DNA of 64,000 bases, taken from NCBI GenBank assembly GCA_032871835.1, contig CM065297.1, forward strand, positions 93,083,052 through 93,147,051, in the 5' to 3' direction. This stretch comes from Dipteronia dyeriana (lineage: Eukaryota; Streptophyta; Magnoliopsida; Sapindales; Sapindaceae). Below are positions 59,988 through 64,000 of the stretch, one piece after another (the stretch's first letter is position 1; the number at the start of each line of letters is the position of its first letter). The translations under genes were made by a program, and so were the position numbers. The notes under the pieces were generated by a model that saw only the letters and a list, made by a program, of their open reading frames with translations, made no database searches and was not told where the DNA came from.

Positions 59988-60816
59988 TCAAACCTTAAGA
60001 TCAAGCATAACACCAGCTATGGAACCAGCACCAGCAACAACTGACATCACAAGACAAGCCATGCTCAGCAGTTGGAGACATATCCATCTGGTGCTCCATT
60101 TTGCTATTCTTTTCTGTGCAATATACATCTCCACCGGAAAATACACCGTTAAAGGCCAAAACCCAAGAGACCCTAGAATTCCCACAACATCGTTGAAGAA
60201 AGGAAGCAACATCGATATGACAGTGGTTGATATAACGAATCCAGTTCTCCAAACCAATCGAAAGAGGTTAAGTTTAAAGGTGCCACAACCTGGGACTGGG
60301 ATTTTGAATTCCTTGGTGAGGAAGTAGTTTTCAGGCCATCTCTGCGCTACTTGTTTCTCAACAAATGCAAAAATAGGCTGGCAAAACACTTGATATGCTC
60401 CGACAAGGTGGATGACTATGGCTGCGTTGGCAATGTCAAGAAGCCAAAAAGGGTTGTAGAAACCGAAACCAGTGAGGAGATTTCCAGGCGCAAAGTCACC
60501 GAAAGCAGCGTAGCCCATACAACCACATAGCAAGTAGAAAGCAGTTGTCACAGCAATGCTTACTTTTGCGGCCTTTTTCATTGTCTTTGATTCTGCTGGT
60601 GGGGATCTGATTGTGTCCTGTATTTCAATTAGGATGACTGAATATGAATACGCGAAGGCTATGTCGCCGAGAGCTTGGAAACTCCTCCATATCTTCCGGG
60701 TTTGAGTCACAGTTCCAATGCTTATTCCAGTGACTCTACCCTTGAAAGCTCCATTTGCTGATGGTCATAAATAAAGCTAGAGTCAGCTGGACTACAATTC
60801 ATTCAATTAACTATTC

Positions 60817-60852
<36 letters not shown>

Positions 60853-61937
60853 AGTAACCATCATACTTACAAATTTAAGTTACGGACATCTAATAATAGT
60901 ATTTAAACACCATAAAACACTCTTCACCTGCCATACATGGCTCACATGCCAGGCTGACGGATTTGATCCTAACAATATTATTTAAACACTCTGATATAAA
61001 TAATTAAATACAGTGAGTTCACTTTGAAAAGCCAATTGAGACCTGCAACTTGGGCAATGCCGAGGCCAAGACCAATGGCAGAGTAAGTAAAAGACATGAC
61101 TGCAGCCACAATTGAGAGCCACCATATCTGGTCAAAGTCTGGAATCTGAGACATGAAAATCTCCATCACTCCAAACATGATCATGTATGGATAGCTCGAA
61201 GTATGACACGGGCTCTTTTCGCCATTTTCGTGGAAACAATTAGACCTTTTGATTGCCCTGTCAAAATGTAAATAAACAAAACCATCATGAAATAAATAAA
61301 AAAACAATACACAGAATGTAGCTTGCATAAATCTTTGTATATAAAAAAACTCACTCACATCATGCTTATAGATGCTGCAATGGTGTATCCAACGGCAATA
61401 CCGAAAAGGTTCAAATACTGAATCAACCCACATGCCTTGAATTTTGCTCCACCAAGAATAGAGCGAACAGCATCCATGTAAGTGTAGTTTCTTTTGCCGG
61501 AAACAGGGTCAGCAGTCCTGTAACAATCAGTGAGGAGAGAAGAAGTGTAGAAAGTAACAAAGGAGAACAAGAACATGACAGCAGGACCAGCAACCCATCC
61601 GAGCTGAGCTATGGCCCATGCCAATGAAAGCACTCCGGATCCGATCACCGCTGTTATTATGTGAGCGCTTGCAGTCCACACATTACCTGAATATACAACA
61701 ACAGAATGAGAATGATGAAAATTTTCAGGTACAGGATTTCTCGATTGTCATGTATTGGAAATCCTGCACTAGAAAGTTATTCCTGAAAACGAACACTACT
61801 AAACAAAAAACGAAGGTGAAAGTGAGAAAGCAGAGGGAGTAAGTGTAACCAGTTCGATTGAGACGGCCGTCGTCATCGAAGGATTCGAAGACCTGGTGGT
61901 GGTGGTTCTTGGTGGCAGCAGCAGCGTTCTCACCCAT
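59988..61937 (-). CDS. AAP: Amino acid permease, AAP family (AAP2/AAP3-like)
   Basis: Proton-coupled amino acid importer of the plasma membrane (AAAP superfamily), used in phloem/xylem loading and seed or root uptake. Minus-strand exons: 61850-61937, 61359-61686, 61043-61257, 59988-60757; introns of 163, 101 and 285 bp, all GT-AG; 466 codons, normal for the family. A short hydrophilic N-terminus with a DDDGR motif precedes the first membrane segment (VWTASAHIITAVIGSG). Also recognisable are GKRNYTYMDAVRSILGG, the SNCFH loop, QIPDFDQIWWLSI, GDIAFAYSYSVILIEIQDT, YAAFGDFAPGNLLTGFGFY and LTVYFPVEMYIAQ near the end. No stops or shifts, so it is probably functional. The exact paralogue is unresolved; the sequence looks closest to the AAP2/3/4/5 clade. 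Confidence 0.97.
60822..60849. repeat. TA microsatellite in permease intron 3
   Basis: About 14 TA units within the third intron, in the part between exons 3 and 4. Confidence 0.9.
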
Positions 61938-62150
61938 CTGGTATCAAAGCAAAACAGAGGAGGGTATTTGTTTTGTGAGATTGAAAAAAAAATTGAAAAT
62001 GTCTACCGGGCTGTATTAAAACAAACACCTAACAAAATGGCAAGAAAGAGAGCCAGTGATGTTTACTTGCTATGTCTAACTAATCTTAAACGGCAAAGGA
62101 GAGAGATATAGGGAAGAGATCAATGAAGTTTTCGTGGGAGGGAATTCAGG

Positions 62151-62158
62151 TTTATATA
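62151..62158 (-). promoter_or_regulatory. TATA box of the amino acid permease gene
   Basis: On the minus strand the context reads GGTATATAAACC, about 215 bp upstream of the ATG at 61,937. This gives a leader of roughly 180 bases. No better candidate lies nearer. Confidence 0.55.
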
Positions 62159-62169
62159 CCTGTATTTTG

Positions 62170-62788
62170 AGATTTTTTTTTATTTTTCAACAATTGCATG
62201 AGGGGATTTATCAAGATGGAATACTATAAACATAGTCATTGGCCTACACTTATTGCGATCATAGGCAATGGTGGGACATATTGAACTTGGGGGCGGGTCC
62301 ATGGAGATTTAAATTCTCCGGCCACCAAGAAAATGGGCATTTGAAAAGTGTTTTATTATTATTTTAAAATTATTCTTTTGTGTTGAAAAGCAAAAGTTAA
62401 AACTTCTCTGTTTTGTGTTGAAAGGCAAATCCAAATTACTTGCTGGTGGTTCTAAAAGTTATATAGGGAAGTTTCAAGAGGAATTTCTTATAAATTTAAG
62501 AATCGAAGGTATATTAGGGTCTCTATCCTATGGCAAGAGCGGCCGCAAAATGTATTTTTTTTATCACCGGTAATCACTTTTCTAAGATTAAAAAATCATA
62601 AATCCAGTAACAGATACGAGAATGTTATCATTCCTATTCTATACTAACATTATTTTATAGTCAAACTAAGTCAACAGATAAGTTTGAATAACAACAGAAA
62701 GGTGAGTGTTAGTTTTTAAGTGTAATTCACTCTATTTTAATTGGGTTCCAAATTAGTCTGTAGTTTTCGAAAAATCACGGGAAGCATC
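62170..62788. other. Upstream region of the permease gene, no other feature
   Basis: No gene. A slightly GC-richer patch holds CATAGGCAATGGTGGGACAT and a NotI-like GCGGCCGC at 62,540-62,547. TTTTGTGTTGAAAAGCAAA and TTTTGTGTTGAAAGGCAAA form a short direct repeat (62,378 and 62,411). Confidence 0.5.
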
Positions 62789-62791
62789 TTA

Positions 62792-63479
62792 GACCATCTT
62801 CAATTGGTCTCTAAAAAGTAAAAACTCAAAATGGAGATCGAGAGAGCTTCAATTGGTCCTCAATTCACATTTTCCAATACAAAAAAAAAAATGGAGACTC
62901 AAAAAGTAAATCTCCAATTCACAATTCTTTTTTTTATCCCATTTTACCCTTAATTTCCTTTTTACATTTTTAATAAAAATCAAACAATCTATTATAGCTC
63001 TTTATTTGTAAATCTAATTACTATGAAAATTATACCATTGAAAATATGTTATTGAGATCTTTCAATCGATTATAATATTGACTGTACTTTAATAATTTTT
63101 TATATATAATACACCTTTCATTATTAATATTAATCAATAAACCATAGACATTTTAATTTAAGACAAAATTTTCATATCATCATTTTTTATATGTAATTAA
63201 CATATATCATAATAACTAACTTTAAATAATGCAGGAAAATAAAATAATAACATTAATATCTACAAATCAAAATATTACGATAAAAATATAACAAAAAATA
63301 CATTGAAAATTAAAAGTATGATGTCCACGGTTCGATTCGGTTCCAGTTCCTTTTATTATTTGAAGATTGTAAAATGAAGAATGATTAGAGTTGTAAATTT
63401 ATGGAGATAGAATATTCCTAAAATATTCATTTTGAGTCTCTAAAATAGTGAAATATTTAGAAAACCATTGGAGATGACC
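62792..63479. mobile_element. PIF/Harbinger-like MITE, 688 bp, TTA target duplication
   Basis: Left GACCATCTTCAATTGGTC and right (inverted) GGTCATCTCCAATGGTTT form the termini, flanked by TTA at 62,789-62,791 and 63,480-63,482. Inner blocks AACTCAAAATGGAGA and (inverted) GAGACTCAAAATGAATA also pair. The termini are of the widespread CCATCTCCAAT type. No transposase. Confidence 0.75.
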
Positions 63480-63482
63480 TTA

Positions 63483-63791
63483 ATCATCGGTATATGTTAT
63501 CAAATCATAAGCTTAACTAGATTTGACCGGTGAAAAGACAAAAAAAAACCATTTTCATATCAAATAAATACTTAATTTAAGAAAATTGAAAAGGCATAAA
63601 TAAATAAAAGAAAGTAGAAATAAAATGGTGGATAACACATCTAACAAGTATCGAAATAGTTTATTAACCTGTGATTTATTATATATATATATATATATAT
63701 ATAATCTCTCATGAGAGAATCCTCATTTTAACGTAAAGTAAGGATCTCTATGAAATACATCTATTTGAATGAATTTTAATTTAATTTTTTT
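63483..63791. other. AT-rich spacer with TA microsatellite (63680-63703)
   Basis: No gene. A TA repeat of about 12 units is followed by AATCTCTCATGAGAGAATCC, which contains a small palindrome (CTCTCATGAGAG). Confidence 0.55.
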
Positions 63792-64000
63792 TATGGATGA
63801 TTAGTTCAATGAAATCTATCTGTATACAAAATTTGAATTTTTTTCAAGTACTATAACTATTTTTTTTTTCTGATTTTGTTAAATATGAAGCATCCAAAAA
63901 AAGGGTGAAAAATAGGAAAATGAAACAAAATAGTTATTGTACTTGAAATTTTTTCAAATGTTGTATACAAGTATATTTCATTGAACTAATTATCCATACA
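63792..64000. mobile_element. Foldback element reaching the right edge
   Basis: Left arm 63,793-63,866 (TATGGATGATTAGTTCAATG, GTATACAAAATTTGAA, CAAGTACTATAACTATTTT) is the inverse of the right arm 63,930-64,000 (AAAATAGTTATTGTACTTG, GTTGTATACAAG, CATTGAACTAATTATCCATA). About 65 bases separate the arms. The window ends at or just inside its outer boundary. Confidence 0.8.

Noticed and set aside
59977..60327. 116-codon plus-strand frame
   Set aside because: Antisense shadow of the last exon of the amino acid permease.
63325..63352. GTCCACGGTTCGATTCGGTT fragment as a second hAT MITE
   Set aside because: Only one short terminus-like piece inside the PIF/Harbinger-like element; no second end or target duplication.

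Overview
The window is AT-rich nuclear DNA from a flowering plant, most likely a eudicot. Two intact intron-containing plant genes are present, and nearly everything else is transposable-element material at various stages of decay. There are no bacterial-type operons, CRISPR arrays or rRNA genes. I could not tell the species from the sequence.

Layout. Positions 1-5247: end of a minus-strand retroelement with a copia-type LTR and initiator-Met-type primer site, plus a degenerate ~110-bp tandem array. Positions 5.2-10.6 kb: SINE-like and foldback elements, a probable 1.76-kb solo LTR with CTAAC target duplications, and a hAT-type MITE inserted into an older foldback element. Positions 10,798-22,598: a complete but dead Ty3/gypsy element of the Tat lineage. 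It has two ~890-bp LTRs, CCTAT target duplications, a gag-pol with two RNase H domains, and a long antisense reading frame before the 3' LTR. It sits inside an older foldback MITE. Positions 22.6-27.4 kb: a terminal-inverted-repeat element with a TA-rich core, a SINE-like fragment and tandemly duplicated retroelement remnants. Positions 27,451-34,866: a gag-only, minus-strand Athila-like Ty3/gypsy element with CG-rich mini-repeats in its LTRs. Positions 35-44.3 kb: a field of foldback and terminal-inverted-repeat elements, including a 353-bp hAT-type element with a perfect 8-bp target duplication.

Genes. Positions 44,605-52,241 (+) carry a 12-exon UVR8 gene for the UV-B photoreceptor, 444 codons by my splicing. 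The GWRHT tryptophan triad and C-terminal VP motif are intact. It has one apparent GC-AG intron, a 2.3-kb repeat-filled intron 9 and a TATA box 137 bp upstream of the ATG. Positions 59,988-61,937 (-) carry a 4-exon amino acid permease of the AAP family, 466 codons. Between and after the genes (52.3-59.9 kb and 62.2-64.0 kb) lie more MITEs, a 146-bp tandem duplication, a PIF/Harbinger-like element and a foldback running into the right edge.

The two genes are not obviously related in function: one is UV-B sensing, the other amino acid import at the plasma membrane. The main interest of the window is the nesting order of mobile elements, the antisense frame of the Tat element, and the way small elements flank or enter UVR8. 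I saw nothing that convincingly amounts to a wholly new biological system.
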